Below are positions 28,068 through 37,415 of a stretch of 40,069 nt of DNA, piece by piece. How positions within the stretch are numbered: the first letter of the stretch is position 1; each line of letters begins with the position of its first letter. A model generated the notes under the pieces. The model searched no databases. It was not told the origin of the DNA and worked only from the letters and a program-made list of their open reading frames with translations. The position numbers and the translations under genes are program-made. This DNA comes from Minisyncoccota bacterium (lineage in GTDB: Bacteria > Patescibacteriota > Microgenomatia > UBA1400 > PJMF01): NCBI GenBank assembly GCA_018646985.1, contig JABGTR010000032.1:1-40069 (forward strand), written 5' to 3'.

Positions 28068-28079
28068 CTGGCTATCTTA

Positions 28080-29621
28080 ATGATAAAGGTTTTAAAACGC
28101 CTCTCTTGGTCACAAATTTTATTAGTAGTTTTGATTTCTACAGCAGCTTTTCTGCGTTTATATAACCTTGAGGATTCTCTTTCATTTCAAGGAGATCAGG
28201 GCCGAGATGCAATGATCGTCTCTCAAATTTTTACCGAAAAAGATTTAGTGTTTATTGGACCAGTGACTAGCGTTGGCAACATGTACTTAGGTCCACTCTA
28301 TTACTACTTTATGCTGCCATTTTTATGGCTGAGCTATCCTAGTCCAATGGGTCCGGTTTATGGGGTAGCAATACTAGGAATTGTCACAGTCTGGCTAATG
28401 TATAGATTAGGAAAAGATTTAATTGGTGAGAAAGCTGCTTTAATAGCAACTCTATTCTTTACCCTAACTGGAACTGTCATCACTTACACTCGTTTTAGTT
28501 GGAATCCAAATCCAGCACCATTAGTATCAGCATTGATGATCTATTTTACCTACAAGGCCTGGCAAAAAAACTCTTGGTACTGGGTGGGGGTTATCTTAAG
28601 TTTTGCAGTACTAATGCAACTTCATTATCTGACTCTGCTCTCAGCTGGAGGAGCTGGAATAGTCTGGCTAGTTAGTTTGTATGAAAATTTGCAGATAAAG
28701 AAAAAATCAAAGAAATTAGCTCTTCAACTCAAGGCCACTGCTGCTGGAGTATTTTTGCTTCTTCTCTCATTTACCCCATTGGTTTTATTTGACTCCAAAC
28801 ATGAGTGGCTAAATGCGAATGCTTTCTATAAGCTGCTTTCCAAAGAAGAAAACTTCAAGACTGCCACTGACGTCAGTTTCTTTAATAAAATTTTAGAAAC
28901 TATTGCTGAAACTCACGGACGAGGCATGCACATTCTGTTTGAGATCTCAATTGGTCAAGAACGACTCTTAAATACAATTTTATTAGCTTCTGTCCTTGCT
29001 ATCCTGAGCTGGTTATTAATAAAAAATAAAAAAAATAAATACTGGTCTGGTTGGATAGTCATATCTGCTTATCTCTTCACTGGAATTATCGGCACTTCCC
29101 TATATGAACACACTATCTTTGATCACTATATTGCCTATCTATTCCCAGCTACATTCTGGATCTATGGAATAGTGATTGGTTTTCTAATCACTAAAGGGAA
29201 ACTAATTGGCCAAATAGCTAGCGGGGCTTTTCTAAGTTATTTCCTATGGTTTAATTTTAACAACTTACCACTTAATAGTTTGGGCTGGACCATCGGCGAT
29301 ATGGAAGCTGTCGCTAATAGTATTTATGAGGAGATAAAACCTGATGAAAAATATAATTTAGTTCTATTTGCGGGCTCAGGTGATCTAGATGGTCAAAATT
29401 ATCGGTACTTTTTAACTACCACTGATCGGCCACCTCTAAAAAGAGCTCATCGTGGCGAAGCAGAAACTTTGGTAGTCATTACTGAGGAACAACTGGTAGA
29501 AGATATTTCTAGCTCACCAGTTTATGAAATAGTAGTTTTTCCAGATAAAGAACCCAAGAAAACTATTAATATTCCAAATGGACCAGAAATAACATTCTTT
29601 AGTACCAGAGAGGATAGATAA
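28080..29621 (+). CDS. Glycosyltransferase family 39-like membrane protein
   Basis: Multi-TM; FQGDQGRDAMIVSQIF acidic first loop, GPLYYYFMLPFLWL. Confidence 0.8.
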   Translation: MIKVLKRLSWSQILLVVLISTAAFLRLYNLEDSLSFQGDQGRDAMIVSQIFTEKDLVFIGPVTSVGNMYLGPLYYYFMLPFLWLSYPSPMGPVYGVAILGIVTVWLMYRLGKDLIGEKAALIATLFFTLTGTVITYTRFSWNPNPAPLVSALMIYFTYKAWQKNSWYWVGVILSFAVLMQLHYLTLLSAGGAGIVWLVSLYENLQIKKKSKKLALQLKATAAGVFLLLLSFTPLVLFDSKHEWLNANAFYKLLSKEENFKTATDVSFFNKILETIAETHGRGMHILFEISIGQERLLNTILLASVLAILSWLLIKNKKNKYWSGWIVISAYLFTGIIGTSLYEHTIFDHYIAYLFPATFWIYGIVIGFLITKGKLIGQIASGAFLSYFLWFNFNNLPLNSLGWTIGDMEAVANSIYEEIKPDEKYNLVLFAGSGDLDGQNYRYFLTTTDRPPLKRAHRGEAETLVVITEEQLVEDISSSPVYEIVVFPDKEPKKTINIPNGPEITFFSTREDR

Positions 29622-29650
29622 CTCCGCTGGAGCTGCGCCCCAGTTTTTTC

Positions 29651-29656
29651 TATACT
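29651..29656 (+). promoter_or_regulatory. -10 TATACT 6 nt before ATG 29663
   Basis: TATACT-ACAACA-ATG. Confidence 0.45.
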
Positions 29657-29662
29657 ACAACA

Positions 29663-30430
29663 ATGTCTACCAAACCTTACCTATCTGTAGTCATCCCCTC
29701 TTACAACGAGATGGAAAATCTAAAGAATAATGTTCTTGAGAATGTAGTTAATTACCTTAAAAAGCAAAACTACACCTGGGAAGTAATTCTTACAGATGAT
29801 GGATCTGAAGATGGCACGCTTAAAAAGCTTCACCAATTTGCGAAAAAGCACCCACAAGTAAATGTTTTAGAAAATATTCACGCTGGCAAGGGACCGACTG
29901 TTAAATCTGGAATGCTAGCTGCCAAAGGCCAGTGGCGATTATTTACAGACTTTGATCAATCTACACCGCTAGCTGAAATTGAGAAACTTTGGTTAAGAGC
30001 AAAACAGAATCATGAAGTCGTAATTGGCTCAAGAGAGATGGTCGGCTCAGTTAGAGATGAAGAGCCTTGGTATCGACACCTGATGGGCAGAGGCTTTAAT
30101 GCTTTAGTTCAAATTTTAGCCATCCCTGGTATTCTAGATACTCAATGTGGTTTCAAACTATTCTCAGATCATGCAACTGAACTTCTCTTTAACCAACTTC
30201 ATGTCTATGGGCAACAAGAGCAACGAGGTGATGCCTTCACCGGTGCTTTTGATGTAGAGCTATTATTTATTGCTAAAAAGAATGGCTTAAAAATAAGCGA
30301 AGTCCCAATTGAGTGGCATCACCATGAAACAGACCGGGTCGACCCAATTAAAGATTCGCTCCGGATGCTCAAAGATATCATCCGAATTAGAATTGCTGAT
30401 TTCAAAGGTAAATACAAAAAAGATGTCTGA
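29663..30430 (+). CDS. Glycosyltransferase family 2, ALG5/DPM-like
   Basis: LSVVIPSYNEMENLKNNVL, TDDGSEDGT, GKGPTVKSGMLAAKG, DTQCGFKLF. Confidence 0.92.
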   Translation: MSTKPYLSVVIPSYNEMENLKNNVLENVVNYLKKQNYTWEVILTDDGSEDGTLKKLHQFAKKHPQVNVLENIHAGKGPTVKSGMLAAKGQWRLFTDFDQSTPLAEIEKLWLRAKQNHEVVIGSREMVGSVRDEEPWYRHLMGRGFNALVQILAIPGILDTQCGFKLFSDHATELLFNQLHVYGQQEQRGDAFTGAFDVELLFIAKKNGLKISEVPIEWHHHETDRVDPIKDSLRMLKDIIRIRIADFKGKYKKDV

Positions 30431-31613
30431 TTTTTTCAGCAATAAACTCAATCGATATCTATTGGCCTACTTTTTACTTTTAACTGTCTACACAGTTTTT
30501 TCTTATTCACTCACTGCTCCTAATCTAGTTTTAACTAGCTGGTCTCCTTACTGGAAGTTTCAAAATTGGATGTGGGAAGCTTTTTTTAATAACAGGCAAC
30601 TCCTGACCTACAGTTATCTAGCTTTAATAGGCTTGATATTCACGAATTATTTTCTAGTACTTAAATCATGGCCTAAAAATAAAAAATTATCTTGGTGGTT
30701 GCCATTGTTAATTACGAGTCCTTTAATTTTCTCTAACAATGCTCTTTCTCATGATGTCTTTAACTATATTTTTAATGCCAAAATGGTGGTTGTTTATCAA
30801 GCTAACCCTCATCTTCAGACAGCCTTAGACTTTGCCACAGATAACTGGACTAGATTTATGCATAACACTCATACTCCAGCCCCATATTTCTATGGCTGGA
30901 CAGGATTGTCTCTTTTACCATACGCCTTGGGGGGAGGAAAGTTCTCCATCACCTGGTTGGTGTTTAGACTATTTAGTTTCTTAAGCTTGGGCCTCCTAAG
31001 TTTCTCGATGATAAAAAATATTAAAAAGCAAAATATTTGGCTATTAGGCTTACTTTTTAACCCGCTTTTATTAATTGAAGTAGTTAGTAATGCTCATAAT
31101 GATCTGTGGATGATGGCACCAGCTCTAGTAGCAATGCTGGTGGTATCTGGAAAGAAAACTAATAAGAAAATCTTTGTCTCACTAGCATTACTGCTATTCT
31201 CGGCATCAGTTAAATTGGCCACTCTAGCGCTACTTCCAGTTTGGTTAGCTTTAGTCTTGCCCTGGAGAAATATTTGGCCAAAACTAAATAAATTTATTTT
31301 AACTAACTGGCCTTTCTTAACTTCGGTTTTGCTGTTTTTACCACTTCTAACACCTAGGTCAAAGCAGTTCCTGCCTTGGTACCTAATTTGGTCTCTAGTT
31401 TGGTTGCCATTAATTGGTAAAAAATGGCAGGCTTGGAAAACAAGCTTACTAGTTTTATCAATTAGCTCGATGCTGCGCTATCTCCCTTACATCTGGAAGG
31501 GAAATTATGAAGGAAATGTTCAATGGCAACAGCTGTTGATCACTTGGATGCCGTTTATTTTATTCTGGATTATTCATTTTACTCATCGCAAGTTGGCGAG
31601 TAGAGGCAGCTAG
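30423..31613 (+). CDS. Membrane glycosyltransferase (GT-C-like)
   Basis: About 10 TM segments, SHDVFNYIFNAKMVVVYQANPHLQ; internal ATG 30423 preferred because the ORF start 30309 overlaps the upstream GT by 120 nt. Confidence 0.7.
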   Translation: MSDFFSNKLNRYLLAYFLLLTVYTVFSYSLTAPNLVLTSWSPYWKFQNWMWEAFFNNRQLLTYSYLALIGLIFTNYFLVLKSWPKNKKLSWWLPLLITSPLIFSNNALSHDVFNYIFNAKMVVVYQANPHLQTALDFATDNWTRFMHNTHTPAPYFYGWTGLSLLPYALGGGKFSITWLVFRLFSFLSLGLLSFSMIKNIKKQNIWLLGLLFNPLLLIEVVSNAHNDLWMMAPALVAMLVVSGKKTNKKIFVSLALLLFSASVKLATLALLPVWLALVLPWRNIWPKLNKFILTNWPFLTSVLLFLPLLTPRSKQFLPWYLIWSLVWLPLIGKKWQAWKTSLLVLSISSMLRYLPYIWKGNYEGNVQWQQLLITWMPFILFWIIHFTHRKLASRGS

Positions 31614-31627
31614 GCTACAATATAGTA

Positions 31628-33139
31628 GTGAAAAAATTTATACCTTGGTTCACTCCAGCCCTAATCATTGTTTTTTACCTAATAACTCATCTCTATCAAC
31701 TGACCCTTCTGCCAGTATTTGCAGATGAAGCTATCTATATTAGATGGACTCAACTAATCATTGATGACTGGCAACAGTATCTGTTCTTCCCTATGAATGA
31801 TGGTAAAACACCACTCCTGATGTGGCTGATGGTACCGACTCAATTTTTACTTTCCAACCAGTTACTAGCCGCTAGATTGGTAGCTGTGCTGATTGGATTA
31901 GGCCAAATCTTAAGCCTAGGTTACTTAACTAAACTACTGGGTGGAAAAAAACAGACTACCTGGTTAGTCATGATTTTGTGTAGTATTCTTCCCTTTTGGT
32001 TTTTTCATCATCGCATGGCTCTCACTGACGGACTACTTGGATTAGGAATGACACTGACAGCTATTGGAGTAGTGCAGATAGTCAATCATAAACAAAAAAA
32101 ACTTTGGGTGGGATTAACTGCTTTATTTTTTGGACTGTCACTCTGGAGTAAATTACCAGCTGTCCTGCTTATCCCCAGTTTATTTATTTATCCCTGGATA
32201 AAACAAACAAAAATTAATCATAAAGTAAAACAAATTATTCGGATTGGAATAGCGACTGTTGGTGGATTAGCCATATTTTTTAGCCTCAGGCTTCATCCTG
32301 TTTTTTCACAAATATTTTCTAGAGGAAGTGACTTTCTCTACCCATGGCAAGAAGTAGTTCTTCAAGGAAAATGGCAAAATACTATTATTAGCATTCCTAA
32401 CTATATTAGCTATTTTGGAGCTTATTTAACTTGGCCCGTTTTACTATTAAATATAGTGGGGCAGTTCATACCAGACTTAAAGAAAAGACGAATTCAACAT
32501 GTCTTACTGCTCTCAGCTATTATTTTTGCCGGCCCAATTGCACTCCTGGGAAAAGTAGTTTATCCACGCTATTTATTCCCTGCCAGCATATTCCTAACTA
32601 TTTCCGCTGCGCTAATGATCCAAGAACTATTTGAAAAAAAGTTGCTGCAAAAAATCTTAGGAGGAATACTTGTTCTCTGCATTGGTTTAGCCTCTAGCAG
32701 ATTTATTTATTTCTCTCTAACTGATGTCGCTAAGACACCCTTTGTTAGCTCAGACAAGGAACAGTATCTCTATGAATGGTCATCTGGGTATGGGATTAAA
32801 GAAAGTGTGGACTACATTAAAGAACAATCTAAAAACAAAACTGTGGCTGTTGCAACTGAGGGCTCGTTTGGTACTCTCCCCGATGGAATCTTAATGTATT
32901 TCCACCGTCAAAATGTAGATAATATCTATGTGGAGGGAGTGGGATTCCCAGTCAGAGGTGTCACAGAGAAGTTTGAGGAAAAAGCACTCAGCTTTGACCA
33001 AATCTTACTAGTTGTGAATAGCCATCGCCTAGAAATGAAAGTACCAGCAGAAGATCTACTCCAAGAATACTGTCGCCCAGACAATGCTCCTTGCTTGCAA
33101 ATCTGGGATATCACTAAGCTACTCAAAGAAAAAGAATAA
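31628..33139 (+). CDS. Glycosyltransferase family 39 (PMT/ArnT-like) membrane protein
   Basis: VFADEAIYIRWTQLI, FPMNDGKTPLLMWLMVP, MALTDGLLGLG. GTG start. Confidence 0.82.
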   Translation: MKKFIPWFTPALIIVFYLITHLYQLTLLPVFADEAIYIRWTQLIIDDWQQYLFFPMNDGKTPLLMWLMVPTQFLLSNQLLAARLVAVLIGLGQILSLGYLTKLLGGKKQTTWLVMILCSILPFWFFHHRMALTDGLLGLGMTLTAIGVVQIVNHKQKKLWVGLTALFFGLSLWSKLPAVLLIPSLFIYPWIKQTKINHKVKQIIRIGIATVGGLAIFFSLRLHPVFSQIFSRGSDFLYPWQEVVLQGKWQNTIISIPNYISYFGAYLTWPVLLLNIVGQFIPDLKKRRIQHVLLLSAIIFAGPIALLGKVVYPRYLFPASIFLTISAALMIQELFEKKLLQKILGGILVLCIGLASSRFIYFSLTDVAKTPFVSSDKEQYLYEWSSGYGIKESVDYIKEQSKNKTVAVATEGSFGTLPDGILMYFHRQNVDNIYVEGVGFPVRGVTEKFEEKALSFDQILLVVNSHRLEMKVPAEDLLQEYCRPDNAPCLQIWDITKLLKEKE

Positions 33140-33140
33140 G

Positions 33141-34028
33141 ATGCACTGGATTATTTACTTAATAATTTTTGTAATTTCTTTCTCCATTAAAGACGGGATT
33201 CGCAAAAAATCACTCAACAAGTTTGATAATATGGCAGTCTTAAGCTTAGAGTTTACAGCTGCATTTTTAATTTTTCTGTTGATTGCAATCATTTCTAAAA
33301 CTCCTTTGACGATAAATACTTACACACTTTCTTTTCTAGGGATTGGAATCCTTCATGGTTTGGGGACTGTGGGCAAGATCAATGCAATGAATATTTCATT
33401 GTCTAAAACTTCCTTGGTGTCGAAATATAGCTTGGCATTTCCGATGCTGCTGGGGTTTTTCTTTTTAGGTGAAGGGAGTTTGCTTAATCTGCACTCAATT
33501 GAAGGTACTCTCAAGGTTATTGCCTTATCTCTATTGCCAGTCTCTATTTATTTGCTCCAAAAAAATAAGGGTGAGAGTGGTAAAACATCAAGTGTTTGGC
33601 TGTGGAGCATGGCTCAGTTTTTTATTTTCCATGCTGCCTTGGAATTCCTAATAAAACTAAATATTAGCTCTGAGATGATTCTTCAAGCAGCTGTTTACCA
33701 AAGATTATCTGCTGCTGCCATTACTTTAATAGCAGCCAAGATTAGTAAGGCCAAATTTCCTTTTACCAAGCAACTTTATGGGGTTACTATCGGGAATGCG
33801 ATCTTAATTAGCATCTCTTATTTTGCGACATTGTCAGCTCTAACAACTGCACCGCTGGTGATCTACAAGCCTTTAGCAAAAATGCTAACAGTAATATTTG
33901 TTACTTTAATCGGGCTATTTGTTTTTGGGGAACACAAAAAAATTACTCGACGTAATAAATGGGGATATTTAGTCACTGGCTTAGGAGTAGTGCTACTGAT
34001 AATTGCCGAAGTAGTAGAGTTGTCTTAA
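33141..34028 (+). CDS. EamA/DMT-like integral membrane protein
   Basis: 10-TM pattern; start at ATG 33141 directly after the upstream stop. Confidence 0.7.
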   Translation: MHWIIYLIIFVISFSIKDGIRKKSLNKFDNMAVLSLEFTAAFLIFLLIAIISKTPLTINTYTLSFLGIGILHGLGTVGKINAMNISLSKTSLVSKYSLAFPMLLGFFFLGEGSLLNLHSIEGTLKVIALSLLPVSIYLLQKNKGESGKTSSVWLWSMAQFFIFHAALEFLIKLNISSEMILQAAVYQRLSAAAITLIAAKISKAKFPFTKQLYGVTIGNAILISISYFATLSALTTAPLVIYKPLAKMLTVIFVTLIGLFVFGEHKKITRRNKWGYLVTGLGVVLLIIAEVVELS

Positions 34029-34050
34029 GCACACTTTATTCCCTATCTGC

Positions 34051-34056
34051 TAAAAT
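34051..34056 (+). promoter_or_regulatory. -10 TAAAAT 6 nt before ATG 34063
   Basis: TAAAAT-ACAAAC-ATG. Confidence 0.45.
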
Positions 34057-34062
34057 ACAAAC

Positions 34063-34707
34063 ATGATAAAAGCGATCCTATTTGATTTTGATGGCACCCT
34101 AGCCGATACCTTACCTCTGTACATAAAAGCTTATGACGGGACGCTTAAAAGCTTTGGCATTAATTTTTCTGACAAGAAAATAGTTGATGAATGTTTTGGC
34201 AAAACACAAGATCATATCTGCAAAAATTTAAATATGCCTCAGAAGACAGATGAGTTTACAGACCTATACATTGCTGGAATTAATAAGTACTTTGATGAAG
34301 CCCAGTTATTTAATGGAGTCATTGACGTTCTCAAATTAGCCCAAAAAAAACAAATCAAATTGGGAATAGTTAGTTTTGCTTACAGATGGTACGTAGACAA
34401 AATGCTAAAGCAATTAAAAATAAATGAATATTTTGATTCAGTAATTGGATTTGAAGATGTGGTTAATCCCAAACCAGATCCAGAAGCAGTGGTAACTACA
34501 TGTAAGAGGCTAAATATCAGTACTCCAGAGTCAATCGTTGTTGGGGACAGTAAAAGTGATGTGCTGATGGGTAGTTCTGCGGGAGCTAAAACTATTTTAT
34601 TCCATCCTCAAGACCACAGCTTATTTTATGATTTAAAAAAACTACAAACAAGCAATCCAAATCATACTGTGCAAAATTTTGAAGAGATTAAAAAAATTAT
34701 CTTTTAG
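34063..34707 (+). CDS. HAD-superfamily hydrolase, phosphoglycolate phosphatase-like
   Basis: ILFDFDGTLADTLPLY, GIVSF, NPKPDPEAV, VVGDSKSDVLMGSSAGAKTI. Confidence 0.92.
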   Translation: MIKAILFDFDGTLADTLPLYIKAYDGTLKSFGINFSDKKIVDECFGKTQDHICKNLNMPQKTDEFTDLYIAGINKYFDEAQLFNGVIDVLKLAQKKQIKLGIVSFAYRWYVDKMLKQLKINEYFDSVIGFEDVVNPKPDPEAVVTTCKRLNISTPESIVVGDSKSDVLMGSSAGAKTILFHPQDHSLFYDLKKLQTSNPNHTVQNFEEIKKIIF

Positions 34708-34709
34708 TT

Positions 34710-35600
34710 TTATTTCTTAGAAGAGGCAAGTTGAGCTCCAATAATTGCCACTGCTCCACCTATAACAAAAGGCAGGGTTATTTTTTCACCTAATATCAAA
34801 GCTGCTAAGCTAATTCCAAAAATTGGTTGCAGATAAGTAAATAAAGAAGCGTTGACTGCTGAACCATGCTTGAGCGCATATTGATAAGCCAGATAGAAGA
34901 CACCTGTACCTACTAAGCCGATGTAAACAGTGCTTAGTATATGAACTATGCTGATTTGAGCTGAAAATCCTAAAGACAACAACTCATAGCCCATAAAAGG
35001 CAAACTAAGCAGAAGAGATACCAAACTAAAATAAAAAGTTAGAGCCAACGGGGAGACATTTAATTCTTTTTGTTTTTTCTTGCTCAGCAAACCATAAGAC
35101 AAGAATGCAATTGAAGCCAAAAATATAATTGTATTTCCAAAAGCAGATATGTTATCAGCATTTTCTAATAATGGTAAAACAACAATAGTTCCTACTCCTA
35201 AAAATCCCAAGGCTATTCCCATTAACTTTCTACTGTTAATTTGATGTTTCTGCACGAGAATCATATAAGCTGCTGTCATGGCAGGGACACCTGCATAAAT
35301 TAGTGGTGAGAATGATGCTTGTGTGAATTGAAGAGCAATAAATAATAAAATTGGATTGATTGAACCAATGACTGATACAAAAAATAGTTTCTTAAATTTA
35401 TCTAAACTTAACTCTTTTGATCTGAGGATGAGTGGTAAAAGAAATAATGAGGCAAAGAAAAATCTGAGAGCTACTATGGTAAAAGGCTGGAAGGCTTCCA
35501 GGGCATACTTAGCAGCGACTGGTGTTGAAGCTCCAGTTATGGCTGCTAATACCATTAAAAATAATGGCGAAGAAAACGCTTTTCTTATTGCTTGAATCAT
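34710..35600 (-). CDS. EamA family DMT transporter
   Basis: 10-TM; ASTPVAAKYALEAFQPFTIVALRFFFASLFLLPL, ILGEKITLPFVIGGAVAIIGAQLA. Confidence 0.92.
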   Translation of the reverse strand: MIQAIRKAFSSPLFLMVLAAITGASTPVAAKYALEAFQPFTIVALRFFFASLFLLPLILRSKELSLDKFKKLFFVSVIGSINPILLFIALQFTQASFSPLIYAGVPAMTAAYMILVQKHQINSRKLMGIALGFLGVGTIVVLPLLENADNISAFGNTIIFLASIAFLSYGLLSKKKQKELNVSPLALTFYFSLVSLLLSLPFMGYELLSLGFSAQISIVHILSTVYIGLVGTGVFYLAYQYALKHGSAVNASLFTYLQPIFGISLAALILGEKITLPFVIGGAVAIIGAQLASSKK

Positions 35601-35608
35601 GAATCAAA

Positions 35609-35614
35609 ATTATA
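35609..35614 (-). promoter_or_regulatory. -10 TATAAT 8 nt before ATG 35600
   Basis: Minus strand TATAAT-TTTGATTC-ATG. Confidence 0.5.
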
Positions 35615-35634
35615 TCAGTAAAATGGATCAAGAT

Positions 35635-35832
35635 TTATTTTGGCTTTACAAAAAATCTTACTATTCGAGCAAAGATTTTTCCTTTTTTTCTTGATATGGT
35701 TACGTCTACTCCAGCCTCTCTTGTGAATCTTTTTATTTCTTCAGCAGAAGCATCTGTGACATCAACTTCTTTTCCAACTTCTTCACTATATAAGCCGGGC
35801 TTTCCTTTTTCATCCATAGTTTCATTGTGCAT
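35635..35832 (-). CDS. Small hypothetical protein
   Basis: 65-aa ORF with plausible composition (DVTDASAEEIKRFTREAGVDVTISRKKGKIFARIV). Confidence 0.45.
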   Translation of the reverse strand: MHNETMDEKGKPGLYSEEVGKEVDVTDASAEEIKRFTREAGVDVTISRKKGKIFARIVRFFVKPK

Positions 35833-35928
35833 TAGATAAGCAAATTAGTAAATACAATAAATATATTTATATATCAAAAATATTTAATTATTTCTTAATA
35901 TCTATTTGTTAAACTTTCTACTAATGTC

Positions 35929-35997
35929 GGGGGTGGTGCTGGTTGCCGGACTAAACCTGAGAAATTTGATCTGGGAGTTCGATTCTCCTCACCTCCA
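35929..35997 (+). ncRNA. tRNA-like domain, copy 2: G3:U70 acceptor and canonical T-arm, no canonical anticodon arm
   Basis: GGGGGTG(35929-35935)/CACCTCC(35990-35996) 7-bp acceptor with G3-U70; GGGAG-TTCGATT-CTCCT T-arm (35973-35989); A35997; 37-nt insert sharing GGyTTGCC...AACCTGA.AA..TTTGAT with copy 1. Confidence 0.75.
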
Positions 35998-36051
35998 CAT
36001 TTTTAAAATTTTAAGATTGTTTTAGATTAAAAATTCTGTTAAGATGATATC

Positions 36052-36126
36052 AATTCTCAGGTTCGGTCTATAATGCACCAGCATTAGATTAAATCAAAAT
36101 GTCCCGCTTCAGGCGGGATTTTTTGT
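36052..36126 (+). ncRNA. Downstream partner segment of copy 2: complementary strand, hairpin, terminator
   Basis: TTCTCAGGTT (36054-36063) is the perfect reverse complement of AACCTGAGAA (35954-35963); hairpin TCTA(TA)ATGC-ACCA-GCATTAGA (36067-36088); then terminator. Confidence 0.6.
36102..36124 (+). terminator. Rho-independent terminator, overlapping the 3' end of the convergent HD gene
   Basis: TCCCGC-TTCAG-GCGGGA followed by T6. Confidence 0.85.
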
Positions 36127-36696
36127 TATTAACACTATCTTCCAAGCTTCATACATGGGCCTGATTGCCTCTTTTGACTCGTCAAAAAATATTTTTTGGT
36201 GATAATCTCTCTCAATCTTCTTCATCAATTTATTTTTCATTTCCTGATAATTGGACATTCTCTTACTCCAAGCGAAGAAGATCCTTAAATAGAAACCCTC
36301 CTCAAAGTGACTCATTGCATCAGCTGTAGCCAAAATTTTAGCTTCAACAGATTCTGGTTTTACCTCTGTCACCCGATGAGATAAGCAGGCATTGTAAACT
36401 CCCATCACAATCTCTGCTTCAAATCCTTTTTCTGTTAAATATTTTTTAGCAAATTCTGCTCCCCAAACATCATGATCCTTGTTATGCCCATAGGCTCTAC
36501 CTAAGTCATGAAACCAGACACTTAATAAAACTATTTCTTTGTTTGCCTGAGCTTGTGTCTCTAGTATTTTTAAAGCAATTTTTTCCACGACTGCCACGTG
36601 CTCATCCCAGAACCAAGGATGACACTTACTTGAATTTTTAATTTCTTGAATAATAAAGTTTCTGATCTCTTTAATATTAACTGGGATAGTATCCAT
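36109..36696 (-). CDS. HD domain-containing hydrolase
   Basis: VVEKIALKIL, LLSVWFHDLGRAYG, HDVWGAEFAKKYL, ATADAMSHFEEG. Confidence 0.9.
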   Translation of the reverse strand: MDTIPVNIKEIRNFIIQEIKNSSKCHPWFWDEHVAVVEKIALKILETQAQANKEIVLLSVWFHDLGRAYGHNKDHDVWGAEFAKKYLTEKGFEAEIVMGVYNACLSHRVTEVKPESVEAKILATADAMSHFEEGFYLRIFFAWSKRMSNYQEMKNKLMKKIERDYHQKIFFDESKEAIRPMYEAWKIVLITKNPA

Positions 36697-36704
36697 ATAC
36701 TAAA

Positions 36705-36710
36705 ATTATA
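36705..36710 (-). promoter_or_regulatory. -10 TATAAT 8 nt before ATG 36696
   Basis: Minus strand TATAAT-TTTAGTAT-ATG. Confidence 0.5.
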
Positions 36711-36755
36711 GCAGTAAAATGAATCAAGATTTTTTCTGTTAGAATTAGTTAGATT

Positions 36756-37376
36756 ATGAATAAAATTAAATTTGTGTACTTTGATGTCGGTGGGGTTTTA
36801 ATTGTTGATTTTACAAACAACAATAAATGGACTGAGATGAAAAAAGATTTAGGAGTAAATATAAAAACTGAAAAAGCCTTTGATTCAATTTGGAAAAAAT
36901 ATAGGAGAAAGCTCTGTGTGGGTTTTGATATCGATACGATCATTCCTGAGTTTGAAAATGAAACTGGCTTAAAATTTCCCAATGGATATTCTATGTTAGA
37001 AGATTTTGTCAATAGATTCGAGCAAAACCCATCTATCTGGCCAGCGATAAATTTAGCTAAGAAAAATTATAAAGCAGGACTATTAACTAACATGTACCCT
37101 CGAATGCTTGATTTAATTAAAAAAAATGAATTATTCCCCGATATTGATTGGGACGTAATTATTGACTCAAGCTTGGTTGGATCTAAAAAACCAGACGATC
37201 AAATTTTTGAAATCGCTGAGGAAAAGTCAGGAGTGAAACCAGAAGAAATTTTATTTATTGACAATCTTTTGCATAATACTCAAGCTGCAGAAAAAAGGGG
37301 TTGGCAAGCGTATACCTACGATGATCAGAATCCTCACAAATCAAGCAAAGAATTATTAGATATTCTAAGTATCTAG
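36756..37376 (+). CDS. HAD-superfamily hydrolase
   Basis: KFVYFDVGGVLIVDF, GLLTNMYP, GSKKPDDQIFEIAEEKSGVKPEEILFIDNLLHNTQAAEKRGWQAYTYD. Confidence 0.92.
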   Translation: MNKIKFVYFDVGGVLIVDFTNNNKWTEMKKDLGVNIKTEKAFDSIWKKYRRKLCVGFDIDTIIPEFENETGLKFPNGYSMLEDFVNRFEQNPSIWPAINLAKKNYKAGLLTNMYPRMLDLIKKNELFPDIDWDVIIDSSLVGSKKPDDQIFEIAEEKSGVKPEEILFIDNLLHNTQAAEKRGWQAYTYDDQNPHKSSKELLDILSI

Positions 37377-37415
37377 AACTGTTTTACAGTGTCAGGAGCG
37401 TATTCTAATTTATCT

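Noticed and set aside
29622-29650. Terminator CTGG...CCAG-T6 after the GT39 gene
   Set aside because: Short, ambiguous stem with competing CTCC/GGAG pairing; not confident enough to list.
2196-35997. att-site/tRNA remnants bounding an integrated element
   Set aside because: The two copies are diverged with structure-preserving changes and not identical repeats; the interval contains housekeeping genes (prfB, ftsEX, trmD) and no integrase.
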